Positions 7,261 to 14,121 of a stretch of 15,213 nucleotides of DNA are shown here, in pieces (position 1 is the stretch's first letter; the number at the start of each line of letters is the position of its first letter). The notes beneath the pieces are model-generated. The model saw only the letters and a list, made by a program, of their open reading frames with translations. It made no database searches and was not told where the DNA came from. The stretch spans positions 1-15,213 of the forward strand of contig CAZRFE010000060.1 in assembly GCA_964599565.1 (NCBI GenBank), in the 5' to 3' direction. Origin of the DNA: JAJUFS01 sp964599565. Lineage in GTDB: Bacteria > Pseudomonadota > Gammaproteobacteria > Natronospirales > JAJUFS01. Made by a program: the position numbers and the translations under genes.

Positions 7261-8303
7261 ACGACCTCGGCATTCTTGTCACCGGCGGCGCCGGCTACGT
7301 GGGAAGCCACGCGCTGCTCAGGCTCCGCGAGCGTCCATACCGCGTCGTGGTGCTGGACGATCTTTCGACCGGCCGGGCCGACGCGGTGATTCATGGCGAA
7401 CTGATCGAGGGCGACGTGGGCGATACGGATCTCGTCGCCCGCATCCTGCGCGAACACCGGATCGATCTCGTGATGCATTTCGCGGCGAAGACGGTCGTAC
7501 CGGAATCCGTCGAGGATCCCCTGCTCTACTACGACGTCAACACGGCACGGACACGCAACCTCATTGCCTGCTGCGCGGCCGCCGGCGTGCGGAATTTCGT
7601 CTTCTCGTCCACTGCCGCCGTGTACGGCGTTCCGGAGAACGGCATTGCGCGCGAAGACTCCGCGCTCGACCCGATCAATCCCTACGGCAGTTCCAAGCTC
7701 ATGTCCGAGCGCATGCTCCAGGATGTTGCCGCGGCGACGCCGCTGCGATACGTCACGTTGCGCTACTTCAACGTCGCCGGTTCCGATCCGGAAGGCCGCA
7801 TCGGCCAGTCCAAGGAAAACTGCACGCTGCTCACCAAGGTCGCGTGCGAAGCCGCGCTCGGCCGGCGCACGCACGTGAACATCTACGGCACGGATTATGA
7901 AACGCCGGATGGCACCGGCGTTCGCGATTACGTGCATGTCGATGACATCGCGCGCGCGCATGTCGCTGCTGTCGACTACCTGCTGGATGGCGGTGTATCC
8001 GTGACGCTCAACTGCGGCTACGGTCACGGCTACAGCGTCCGCGAAGTGATGGACGCCATGCAGCGCGTCCACGGTGCGCCGATCGACATCCGCATCATGG
8101 ACAGGCGCCCGGGCGATCCGCCGACACTCATCGCGGACGCCTCGCGGATACGCGCTCTGCTCGGCTGGGAGCCGCAGCACGACGATCTCGAGGAGATACT
8201 CCAGCATGCGCTTGACTGGGAACATGAACTGGCAAGGCGCAGGAACGCCTCCGTGATTCCGCGGCGCGGCACCGGGCTGCATGCCGCGGCGTCCAACCCG
8301 TGA
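7257..8303 (+). CDS. galE: UDP-glucose 4-epimerase (GalE type), 348 aa
   Basis: This is an extended short-chain dehydrogenase that interconverts UDP-glucose and UDP-galactose (or the N-acetyl forms), using bound NAD in the cytoplasm. Visible marks: Rossmann motif G10-GAGYVG16; NAD-ribose region VLDDLSTG (32-39); FAAK (75-78); catalytic S118-T119 in SSTAAVYG; Y143-x-x-x-K147 in NPYGSSK; LRYFNVAGSDPEGRIG; VNIYGTDYETPDGTGVRDYVHVDD split over 207-230. This last stretch is strongly typical of GalE. The length is normal apart from about 20 extra C-terminal residues. The ATG at 7257 overlaps the preceding stop (ATGA) and has GGAG 9 bases upstream. In this operon it probably supplies a hexose donor for polysaccharide assembly. 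Donor specificity cannot be read from the sequence. Confidence 0.93.
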   Translation: MNDLGILVTGGAGYVGSHALLRLRERPYRVVVLDDLSTGRADAVIHGELIEGDVGDTDLVARILREHRIDLVMHFAAKTVVPESVEDPLLYYDVNTARTRNLIACCAAAGVRNFVFSSTAAVYGVPENGIAREDSALDPINPYGSSKLMSERMLQDVAAATPLRYVTLRYFNVAGSDPEGRIGQSKENCTLLTKVACEAALGRRTHVNIYGTDYETPDGTGVRDYVHVDDIARAHVAAVDYLLDGGVSVTLNCGYGHGYSVREVMDAMQRVHGAPIDIRIMDRRPGDPPTLIADASRIRALLGWEPQHDDLEEILQHALDWEHELARRRNASVIPRRGTGLHAAASNP

Positions 8304-9721
8304 GTATCCGCACGGGACATTCCGTTCCACTGTCCGCCGTGTTCAGGCGCGTCATCGCGCTCGCGATGTTCTCCTGCAGCGTTGCATGCGCGCAGCCGGC
8401 GGATCCGGGGAAAACCGATTCCGCCAGGAAGGCGATGCGCTGCGATCCCGAAGCCGTGAACCTGGAACCCGGCAAGCGCGGCATGGATGCACCGATGACG
8501 GTGCGTGCGCCCGGCAAGGGCGAGTGGTTCCGTGACCCGGCCTACGGCAGCTGCATGGTTCGCGTCACGGACCATCGCCACGAACCGCCGGAAGGTTTCG
8601 CGCGCAACGATTACTCGCGCCGCCAGCCGTTCAATGCCGATGGCTCGCGTCTGCTCGTCTACGCGCGCGACGGTTACTGGCACCTCTACGACGCACGCAC
8701 GCTTGAGTACGTCCGCCGCCTCGACCTTGGCGGCGGCAGCACGGAACCGCACTGGCATCCCGACGATCCGGACCTCCTGTTCCTGCTTCACAACAACGGC
8801 GGCATGCAGCTCATGCTGTACAACGTGACGAACGACAAGCGCACCGTGGCTGCGGACTTCGGCAAGCGCATGCCGGTTGCAGGCCACGGGAAACCGCGCA
8901 GCGTAAAGGACATCTGGCCGTCGGCCGCGCGCGTGTGGACGCGTTCCGAGGGCAGCCCGTCGATGGACGCGCGCTACTGGGCATTCCAGGTTGAGACGAA
9001 GGATTTCAAGCCGCTCGGCCTCATCAGCTACGACGCGCGCGAAGGACGCATCACCGGCGTGTACGATTTCGCGGCGGACGGCAACGGCATCGGACGTCCC
9101 GACCATGTCAGCATGAGCCCGAAAGGCAATTACGTCGTTGCGTCGTGGAACGGCGGCAAGGCGGATTGCAGCAGCCGCAGGAAACTCGGCGATCTGCACG
9201 AACCCTGCGGGCTGATGGCGTATACGCGCGACTTTCACCACGCAACCGGGCTCGCGGCGCGTGGCCCCCACTCCGACATGGCGCTGGATGCGCACGGGCG
9301 CGAAGTCATCGTCATCTCGAACTACATCACCGGCAATGTCGAAATGATCTCGCTCGACGACGGCGACGTCACGACACTCTGGCGAATCTACGACGGCGAT
9401 TACGGAACCGCGATGCACGTTTCCGGAAAGGCATACGGCAAGCCGGGCTGGGTGCTGATATCGACATACGCAACGCGCGGCCCCGATGAGAACATATGGT
9501 TCTCGAACAAGCTGATGGCGGTGGAACTTTCACGCAACCCGCGCATCTACAACATCGCGAACACATTCAACCGCCGCACGAGCTATTTCTCCGAACCGCA
9601 CGCCGTCGTGAATCGCGACTTCACGAAGATCATCTACAACTCGAACTTTGGAAGCGGACGCGATGAAGACATCGACGTCTACGAAATACTGCTTCCGCGA
9701 GATGCACTGAAGACGCAGTAG
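8300..9721 (+). CDS. Exported beta-propeller protein, paralogue of the downstream propeller lipoprotein, 473 aa
   Basis: A short N-terminal export signal (hydrophobic VIALAMFSCSVACA) is followed by a region of about 400 residues with beta-propeller character: repeated beta-strand units such as GYWHLYDARTLEYVRRL, TEPHWHPDDPDLLFLL and RPDHVSMSPKGNYVV. It is alignable along its whole length with the propeller of the protein encoded at 10448-12256, with roughly half of residues identical by eye. Cys30 (SVAC) could be a weak lipobox, otherwise signal peptidase I cuts nearby. The GTG at 8300 overlaps the galE stop (GTGA) and is favoured by coupling. GTG 8339 or ATG 8366 are alternatives, none with a good Shine-Dalgarno. 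It contains no catalytic motif I recognise. A periplasmic or surface glycan-related role is a guess from context. Confidence 0.82.
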   Translation: MSIRTGHSVPLSAVFRRVIALAMFSCSVACAQPADPGKTDSARKAMRCDPEAVNLEPGKRGMDAPMTVRAPGKGEWFRDPAYGSCMVRVTDHRHEPPEGFARNDYSRRQPFNADGSRLLVYARDGYWHLYDARTLEYVRRLDLGGGSTEPHWHPDDPDLLFLLHNNGGMQLMLYNVTNDKRTVAADFGKRMPVAGHGKPRSVKDIWPSAARVWTRSEGSPSMDARYWAFQVETKDFKPLGLISYDAREGRITGVYDFAADGNGIGRPDHVSMSPKGNYVVASWNGGKADCSSRRKLGDLHEPCGLMAYTRDFHHATGLAARGPHSDMALDAHGREVIVISNYITGNVEMISLDDGDVTTLWRIYDGDYGTAMHVSGKAYGKPGWVLISTYATRGPDENIWFSNKLMAVELSRNPRIYNIANTFNRRTSYFSEPHAVVNRDFTKIIYNSNFGSGRDEDIDVYEILLPRDALKTQ

Positions 9722-9929
9722 ACCGCATGCAGGACATGCTGCATCTGCGAGAACAGCATGAAGATTTCGTGAAGCTTCCGCCCAATGCATGAGTACATAC
9801 CCTCTCGCGCGCGGAAATAGTCGTCATTTCCTGAAAAAACCAGTGGCAAACCGTTGCGGATTCTGCGAAGTTGCGCGGCGTCCTCGCAGCACTCGTGCTT
9901 CGTGGATGTGCTGAACCCGGCGGACTCGC

Positions 9930-10014
9930 CGGACAGCCGCAAAGGCAAACCCGTCGAGAGGCGGGGACGCAAAGCCACCGGTCCAGGAACATCCTGCGAC
10001 AGCGGGGCTGCCCG
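9930..10014 (+). ncRNA. Class I cyclic-di-GMP riboswitch aptamer (GEMM-I), copy 1
   Basis: The conserved core is present in order: AAAGGCAAACC, a stem CCCGTC/GGCGGG capped by the GNRA tetraloop GAGA (9956-9959), GGGGACGCAAAGCC, a variable stem (GTCCAGGA/TCCTG-C-GAC) and AGCGGGGCTGCC. The closing helix P1 pairs 9930-9938 with 10006-10014 with one A-C mismatch. The two Gs before CAAACC keep the residue (G20 in the Vc2 aptamer) that goes with c-di-GMP rather than cGAMP, and the C of the 3' strand that contacts the ligand is also in place. It binds c-di-GMP in the nascent mRNA. Confidence 0.9.
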
Positions 10015-10196
10015 ACAGCAATGACTGCCTGCATCTCATGCAGCCATCCTGCCGGTCAGTTCACCTGTCGACTCCCTGAAGATCCGTGACTTTGTACCGC
10101 ATGCTTCGCATTGCGAAACATGCAGCGGCGTGTGTGCGTCAAGCGCATGCACTCGCGATACCGGACACGTCATCGCATACAAGATGAACCGATGCG

Positions 10197-10288
10197 CGTT
10201 CCGGAAAAAGGCAAACCCGTCGAAAGGCGGGGACGCAAAACCACCGGTCCCAGGGAGTGTTCCCAGGACAGCGGAGTTGCCCGGAACG
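10197..10288 (+). ncRNA. Class I cyclic-di-GMP riboswitch aptamer (GEMM-I), copy 2
   Basis: This second complete aptamer lies 182 bases after the first. P1 is a perfect 8-bp helix (10197-10204 with 10281-10288). The core reads AAGGCAAACC, stem CCCGTC/GGCGGG with GAAA tetraloop (10222-10225), GGGGACGCAAAACC, a variable stem (GTCC..GGGA/TCCC.GGAC) and AGCGGAGTTGCC. The c-di-GMP-type G before CAAACC is kept. This aptamer is closest to the gene, 159 bases before the ATG, and so is the likelier direct switch. Sequence between the conserved blocks differs from copy 1, so the duplication is not recent. Confidence 0.92.
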
Positions 10289-10357
10289 ATCATGCTGCCG
10301 AAACAGACATGACGCCTGCCCGGTTACCCGGCTGATTCCTCTGGATCCCTGTTACCT

Positions 10358-10399
10358 CGTTTGCGTTGCAGTTCGCTTGCGCGAATTCGCAACGAAACG
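10358..10399 (+). promoter_or_regulatory. Candidate expression-platform stem-loop downstream of the second aptamer
   Basis: CGTTT-g-CGTTGC (10358-10369) pairs with GCAACG-AAACG (10389-10399): 11 bp with one bulged G, around a 19-base loop. No U run follows, so it does not look like an intrinsic terminator. Its position 48 bases before the start codon suggests an effect on translation or on mRNA stability. The Shine-Dalgarno of the gene is weak (GAAG close to the ATG, AGG further up), which fits translational control but does not prove it. Confidence 0.4.
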
Positions 10400-10447
10400 T
10401 GTGTGCGACCGGCCCTTTGACGCCTGACGCATAGGTAACTGAAGATC

Positions 10448-12256
10448 ATGAATCTCTCCAGACTCGCAACGATCATCCTGCCGCTCGGCCTGCTGCTTGC
10501 CGGCTGCAACGGCGGTTCTTCTTCCGTGCCCGCCGGCAATGTACAGACACCGGGCACGCAGGTTCCCGGCGACGACACGCCGGGCGCCGGAACCCCGGGC
10601 ACCGCGCTCCCGGGCAATGAAAATCCCGGTACGGAAATTCCCGTCGACCCGAACGACAGGCAGGCGCCCGTTGTCGTTGCCACCATTCCCGGCGACAACA
10701 GCGAAACGGTTTCCGGCAACCTGTTCGTGGAATTCGACGAAGCGATCGCACCGTCGTCCGTCTCTGCGGATTCCGTCGTGATGAAAGGTCCGGCCGGCGT
10801 GGTTGATGTCGAACTGAACGTCAACGGTACGAAAGTCGAACTCAAGCCCCGCATGGAACTGGAATCGGGTGCTGCATACACCGTCACTGTCGATGGCGCC
10901 GTCACGGATCTCGCCGGCAACCGGCTTGGTACGGATTACTCCTGGCATTTCACGATTTCCCGCGACATCTGTTCGAACTTCTATGCCAGCAACTTCAGCC
11001 TCGTCGAAGGCAAGGATGCGACACCGCCGCGCTCGGGCTTTGCAAAGCCTGCCAAGGGTGTGCGCTACGCAGATCCCGTGTACGGCACGTGTATCGTGCG
11101 CGCGACGGATCACGATGCGGAAGGACTGGCCGGCTTTGCGCGCAACGACTATGCGCGCCGCCAGCCGTTCAACGCGGACGATTCCAACTTCCTGATCTAC
11201 TCGCAGGACGGTTACTGGCACCTTTACAAGACCTCCGATCTTTCCTACGTGCGCAAGCTGTTCGGCGGCGGCGGCACGGAACCGCAGTGGCATCCGACGA
11301 ATCCGGATCTTCTCTACCTGTTCCCGAACAACGGCGTCGGCATGACGATCAGCACCTACAACGTGCGCACCGGCGAGAAGACAGTTGTTGCGGACCTGCG
11401 CAAGGTGAACGGCATCAACGGTCACCCCGGCGACACGAGCATCACCGACATCTGGCCGAACGCGTTCCGCGCCTGGACGAAGTCCGAGGGCAGCCCGTCC
11501 GCCGATGCACGCTACTGGGCGCTGCAGGTGGAAACGAAGGAATTCCAGGCGCTCGGCATGATCACGTACGACCTTGAAACGAACACCATCACCGGCGTGT
11601 TCGATTTCGCGCTCGATGGCGGCGGCATGGGCCGGCCCGATCACATCAGCATGAGCCCGAGCGGCAAGTATGTCGTGCCGTCATGGAATGCCGGCGGTGC
11701 GGTCAACTGCGAAAGCCGCAGTGCGCTCGGCACGCGCGATAACCCGTGCGGCCTGATGGCGTACACGCGCGACTTCAGCAAGGCCGTGGGTCTCACCGTG
11801 CGCGGTCCCCACTCCGACATCGGTCTCGATGCGAACGGTCGCGACGTGATCATCGCGAGCGACTACGACAGCGGCTGGGTGGAGATGTGGGATCTTGAAA
11901 CGGGCAAGGCCACGAAGCTCTGGCAGATCTACGCGGACGGCAACGGCACCGCCATGCACATCTCCGCGAAGAGCTTCAGCAAGCCGGGCTGGGCGCTGAT
12001 CTCGACCTACGCCGAGAAGCAGCCGGGCTGGTACGTGAAGAAGATCATGGCCGTGGAGATGAAGGAGAACCCGCGCATCCTCAACATCGCGCACAGCTAC
12101 AACGAAGTGGAAACGTACTTCTCCGAGACGCACGCGGCGGTGAACAGGGACTTCACGCGCATCATGTTCAACTCGAACTGGAATACCGCGAACGTCGACA
12201 ACATCGATGCGTACATGATCACCCTGCCCGACGATGCCGTTCCGGCGGTGAAGTGA
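10448..12256 (+). CDS. Lipoprotein with Ig-like domain and beta-propeller, under c-di-GMP riboswitch control, 602 aa
   Basis: Residues 1-20 are a lipoprotein signal with lipobox LAGC (lipidated Cys20). Residues 23-66 are a flexible tether with repeated PG motifs (TPGTQVPGDD, TPGAGTPGTA). Residues about 72-170 form a bacterial Ig-like (SbsA/Big_5-type) domain: VVVATIPGDNSETVSGN, FVEFDEAI, AYTVTVDG, DLAGNRLG and YSWHFTI are typical. Residues about 205-600 form a beta-propeller related to the protein encoded at 8300-9721 (shared GFARNDY, RRQPFNAD, DGYWHLY, RPDH.SMSP, PCGLMAYTRDF and VNRDFT blocks). It is probably outer-membrane anchored. Two tandem c-di-GMP riboswitches precede it, so its expression should follow the motile/sessile state. 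No catalytic motif is recognised, so adhesion or polysaccharide binding is a guess. A strong terminator follows. Confidence 0.88.
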   Translation: MNLSRLATIILPLGLLLAGCNGGSSSVPAGNVQTPGTQVPGDDTPGAGTPGTALPGNENPGTEIPVDPNDRQAPVVVATIPGDNSETVSGNLFVEFDEAIAPSSVSADSVVMKGPAGVVDVELNVNGTKVELKPRMELESGAAYTVTVDGAVTDLAGNRLGTDYSWHFTISRDICSNFYASNFSLVEGKDATPPRSGFAKPAKGVRYADPVYGTCIVRATDHDAEGLAGFARNDYARRQPFNADDSNFLIYSQDGYWHLYKTSDLSYVRKLFGGGGTEPQWHPTNPDLLYLFPNNGVGMTISTYNVRTGEKTVVADLRKVNGINGHPGDTSITDIWPNAFRAWTKSEGSPSADARYWALQVETKEFQALGMITYDLETNTITGVFDFALDGGGMGRPDHISMSPSGKYVVPSWNAGGAVNCESRSALGTRDNPCGLMAYTRDFSKAVGLTVRGPHSDIGLDANGRDVIIASDYDSGWVEMWDLETGKATKLWQIYADGNGTAMHISAKSFSKPGWALISTYAEKQPGWYVKKIMAVEMKENPRILNIAHSYNEVETYFSETHAAVNRDFTRIMFNSNWNTANVDNIDAYMITLPDDAVPAVK

Positions 12257-12277
12257 TCGAACAGCAGTCGTTTTAAG

Positions 12278-12303
12278 AAACCCGGCTTCGGCCGGGTTTT
12301 TTT
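12278..12303 (+). terminator. Rho-independent terminator of the propeller lipoprotein gene
   Basis: A 9-bp stem AAACCCGGC/GCCGGGTTT closes a TTCG tetraloop and runs into a tract of seven T. It lies 22 bases after the stop. On the minus strand the same hairpin is followed by TTTCTT, so it may also stop the convergent sulfotransferase operon, whose last stop is at 12327. Confidence 0.95.
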
Positions 12304-12326
12304 ATTCCCGCCGCACCTGGATCCCC

Positions 12327-13250
12327 TCAGCGTTCCACGGCCAGTTCCGCACGGGCGGTCTCGCCCTGCTCCAGCCAGTCGCGAAGGTCGATGCCCGTCA
12401 GTTCCATGGTGCGCAGGATGTCATCGCGAAAGTGCGCCATGAGATGCCGCCTTGCATCCGCCGGCAGGCGCGGTGCCTTCTGCATGTTCGATGCGCGCAG
12501 CCGGCGCGCCCAGCGGGTGATGCCTTTCGGCAGCCACGGCTCGATCGTCGTGCGGATGGCCGCACCGCTCGTGAACAGCCGTTCCAGGAGCGCATTCGCC
12601 GGCATGCCGCCGACGTTGTACGGCGTCGCGAAATCCGGAACATGCTCGGCATCGATGCCGAGAAACCGGTAAACGTCACGCACCATGCCGCGCGGCGAGC
12701 GTTTCAGGTCATCGAAGCGGAAGACATGGATGCGCTCGCGCGGAAAGAGCGCGTAGTAGCGCCGCAAGGCATCGTGGTACCGGCTGACGCGCATCCAGTG
12801 CGAATCCGCACGCATCCAGTCCGCGGTGACGGCAAGGTCCTTTTCAGGATCAAGACGCTCGCCGCGACCGCGCAGGTACATGAGGTAATCCGAATACGCG
12901 CGATCGACCGGGTTGCGCAGGCCGCAGATGATTCTCGCGTCAGGTACGGATGCATGGATGCGCGCGGCGGACGACGGGCATTCCAGGTAGATCGGCGATG
13001 CCTCGCCGATGGCGATCGCATCGCCGGCGTCGCGGAACAGGTTTTCGTATGCGCTGGCGCTCTTCACCGGGAAGTGATGCAGCCGGCTGTCGCCGTATAC
13101 CGGGCGGCCGCGATCGTCCGTGGCGTATGCAAACCAGTTGGTTTCCTTCACCGCGCTCATGAATACCTCCGGGTGTCCGGCGAGATACCAGTACAGCGCG
13201 GTCGTGCCCGCCTTCGCGGCGCCGATGATGATGAAATTCGGAAGCGTCAC
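12327..13250 (-). CDS. PAPS-dependent sulfotransferase, 307 aa
   Basis: This enzyme transfers sulfate from PAPS to an acceptor, most likely a carbohydrate given the neighbours. The 5'-phosphosulfate loop is FIIIGAAKAGTTALYWYL (6-23). KETNWF (35-40) and GEASPIYL (82-89) are usual in bacterial and heparan-type sulfotransferases. The 3'-phosphate-binding motif is RIICGLRNPVDRAYSDYLM (106-124). The length is normal for the family and there is no signal peptide, so cytoplasmic. The start is a GTG at 13250, chosen because AAGGAG lies 5 bases before it and homology begins at the next residues (TLPNFIIIGA). An upstream extension in the same frame is only the shadow of the neighbouring gene. It lies 16 bases after the second sulfotransferase gene, in one operon. 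The acceptor is not predictable. Confidence 0.92.
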   Translation of the reverse strand: MTLPNFIIIGAAKAGTTALYWYLAGHPEVFMSAVKETNWFAYATDDRGRPVYGDSRLHHFPVKSASAYENLFRDAGDAIAIGEASPIYLECPSSAARIHASVPDARIICGLRNPVDRAYSDYLMYLRGRGERLDPEKDLAVTADWMRADSHWMRVSRYHDALRRYYALFPRERIHVFRFDDLKRSPRGMVRDVYRFLGIDAEHVPDFATPYNVGGMPANALLERLFTSGAAIRTTIEPWLPKGITRWARRLRASNMQKAPRLPADARRHLMAHFRDDILRTMELTGIDLRDWLEQGETARAELAVER

Positions 13251-13266
13251 AGCATCTCCTTGGGAA

Positions 13267-14121
13267 TCATTCCTGCTCGCGGAATTCGTGCAGCAGCGAT
13301 GCGCGACCGTCGCGCAGCAGCGCATCGCGCACCTCGGCATAGTTGACGATGACATCCTCGTGCCGCGCACGCTGGCGCTTGACGAGGCGCGTATCGCCGC
13401 GCACGAGCGCACCGTCGATGCGCAGGAACGCATGCACCTGGTCGAACGCACCGGGGTCGCTGCAAAGATCCTCGTACGTCGTCTCGAGACAGGGATTCGA
13501 CAGCAGCGCCAGCAACCGGCGCATGGCGCGCTGCTTGCCTTCCAGGCGGCGGATTCTTGGCAGCAGTTCGCCGGGATCGAGCGTGACGCGCAACGGTTTT
13601 CCGCCGCCTTCCTCCACGGTGGCATGCGAGGTCCCCGTCGCATCCGCCAGGCGTTCCGAGATGATCACATCAAGATGGTTTGCGCGGATCAGGTGAACGA
13701 CCGGCAGCCTGCGCCACGCGAGCCAGGGCAGTATCTCGGGATACTCGCGCAGCTGCGAGTACATCAGCTTGAATCCCGCCGCAGTCTTCCGCGCATAGAA
13801 ATTTTCGAGATAGCGAAACACCGCGAACGGACGGTGTCCGCGCGCGACGGTTGCGCGGCTCTCGACGAAGCGCGGGTAATCGTTGCTGCCGGCGCGCGGC
13901 GGCTCGCGCCGTTCATGGAGATAGAAGAGTTCCATGTGCCCTTCCAGCTCGGGCGAATGGTCGAGCCTGTCCATCAGCCAGCTCGATCCCGTGCGCTGCG
14001 TGGTCAGCACCAGGAAGTCCCGCGCCTTCGACGCCAGCGGAATCACATCCGCGAACCTGCCGTGCGCATGGCCCGCCGCGACATGTCCGCCGCCGCGGGA
14101 TTGTCTTTCAAACGGATTCAT
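13267..14121 (-). CDS. Second sulfotransferase-family protein, 284 aa
   Basis: This is a sulfotransferase of a different subfamily from its neighbour. The phosphosulfate-binding loop is FLVLTTQRTGSSWLMDRL (36-53). The 3'-phosphate-binding strand and helix is HLIRANHLDVIISERLA (143-159). LETTYEDLCSDP (212-223) and VIVNYAEVRDALL (257-269) are seen in bacterial carbohydrate sulfotransferases of the NodH/Stf0-like broad group. The first 30 residues are Gly/His-rich with no clear role. The ATG at 14121 has a strong GGAGG 7 bases upstream and overlaps the stop of the O-antigen-ligase-like gene (ATGA), so the two are translationally coupled. Two distinct sulfotransferases suggest two sulfation positions or two acceptors; this is inference. 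Confidence 0.88.
   Translation of the reverse strand: MNPFERQSRGGGHVAAGHAHGRFADVIPLASKARDFLVLTTQRTGSSWLMDRLDHSPELEGHMELFYLHERREPPRAGSNDYPRFVESRATVARGHRPFAVFRYLENFYARKTAAGFKLMYSQLREYPEILPWLAWRRLPVVHLIRANHLDVIISERLADATGTSHATVEEGGGKPLRVTLDPGELLPRIRRLEGKQRAMRRLLALLSNPCLETTYEDLCSDPGAFDQVHAFLRIDGALVRGDTRLVKRQRARHEDVIVNYAEVRDALLRDGRASLLHEFREQE

Larger units (their letters stand above)
9722..10447 (+). promoter_or_regulatory. 726-base non-coding leader with tandem riboswitches
   Basis: This long gap before the propeller lipoprotein gene contains, in order: a 7-bp hairpin CATGCTG/CAGCATG (9735-9760) just after the previous stop, without a U run; a GGAAAT/ATTTCC hairpin (9813-9831); the first GEMM-I aptamer (9930-10014); a hairpin GCATG-TTCGC/GCGAA-CATGC (10099-10123); the second GEMM-I aptamer (10197-10288); and a large stem-loop (10358-10399) ahead of the start. 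I could not identify a convincing promoter, but one is expected between 9722 and about 9920. Short open frames here overlap the aptamers and are not credible genes. Confidence 0.7.

Noticed and set aside
7059..9418. Long minus-strand open frames opposite galE and the first propeller gene (423 and 462 codons)
   Set aside because: They are typical of high-GC shadow frames: no recognisable motifs, and the plus-strand frames encode conserved families with coupled starts.
9735..9760. Hairpin after the first propeller gene as a terminator
   Set aside because: A 7-bp stem with a 12-base loop and no U run on either strand; termination cannot be supported, so the leader might be read through from the upstream operon.
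9844..9857. sigma-54-like promoter TGGCA-N5-TTGC
   Set aside because: The spacing between the GG and GC elements is one base short of the strict sigma-54 requirement, and the C after TGGCA is missing.
9843..9870. A GGCAAACC sequence suggesting a third GEMM aptamer
   Set aside because: No tetraloop stem and no GGACGCAAA block follow, so only the short match is present.
9871..10335. Short plus-strand open frames (72-74 codons) in the leader
   Set aside because: They run through the riboswitch aptamers, lack ribosome sites and have no protein-like composition.
13251..13643. N-terminal extension of the first sulfotransferase by 131 codons
   Set aside because: The extension overlaps the second sulfotransferase gene in another frame and is Arg/Cys/Ser-rich nonsense. 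A GTG with AAGGAG in front at 13250 fits the family start.
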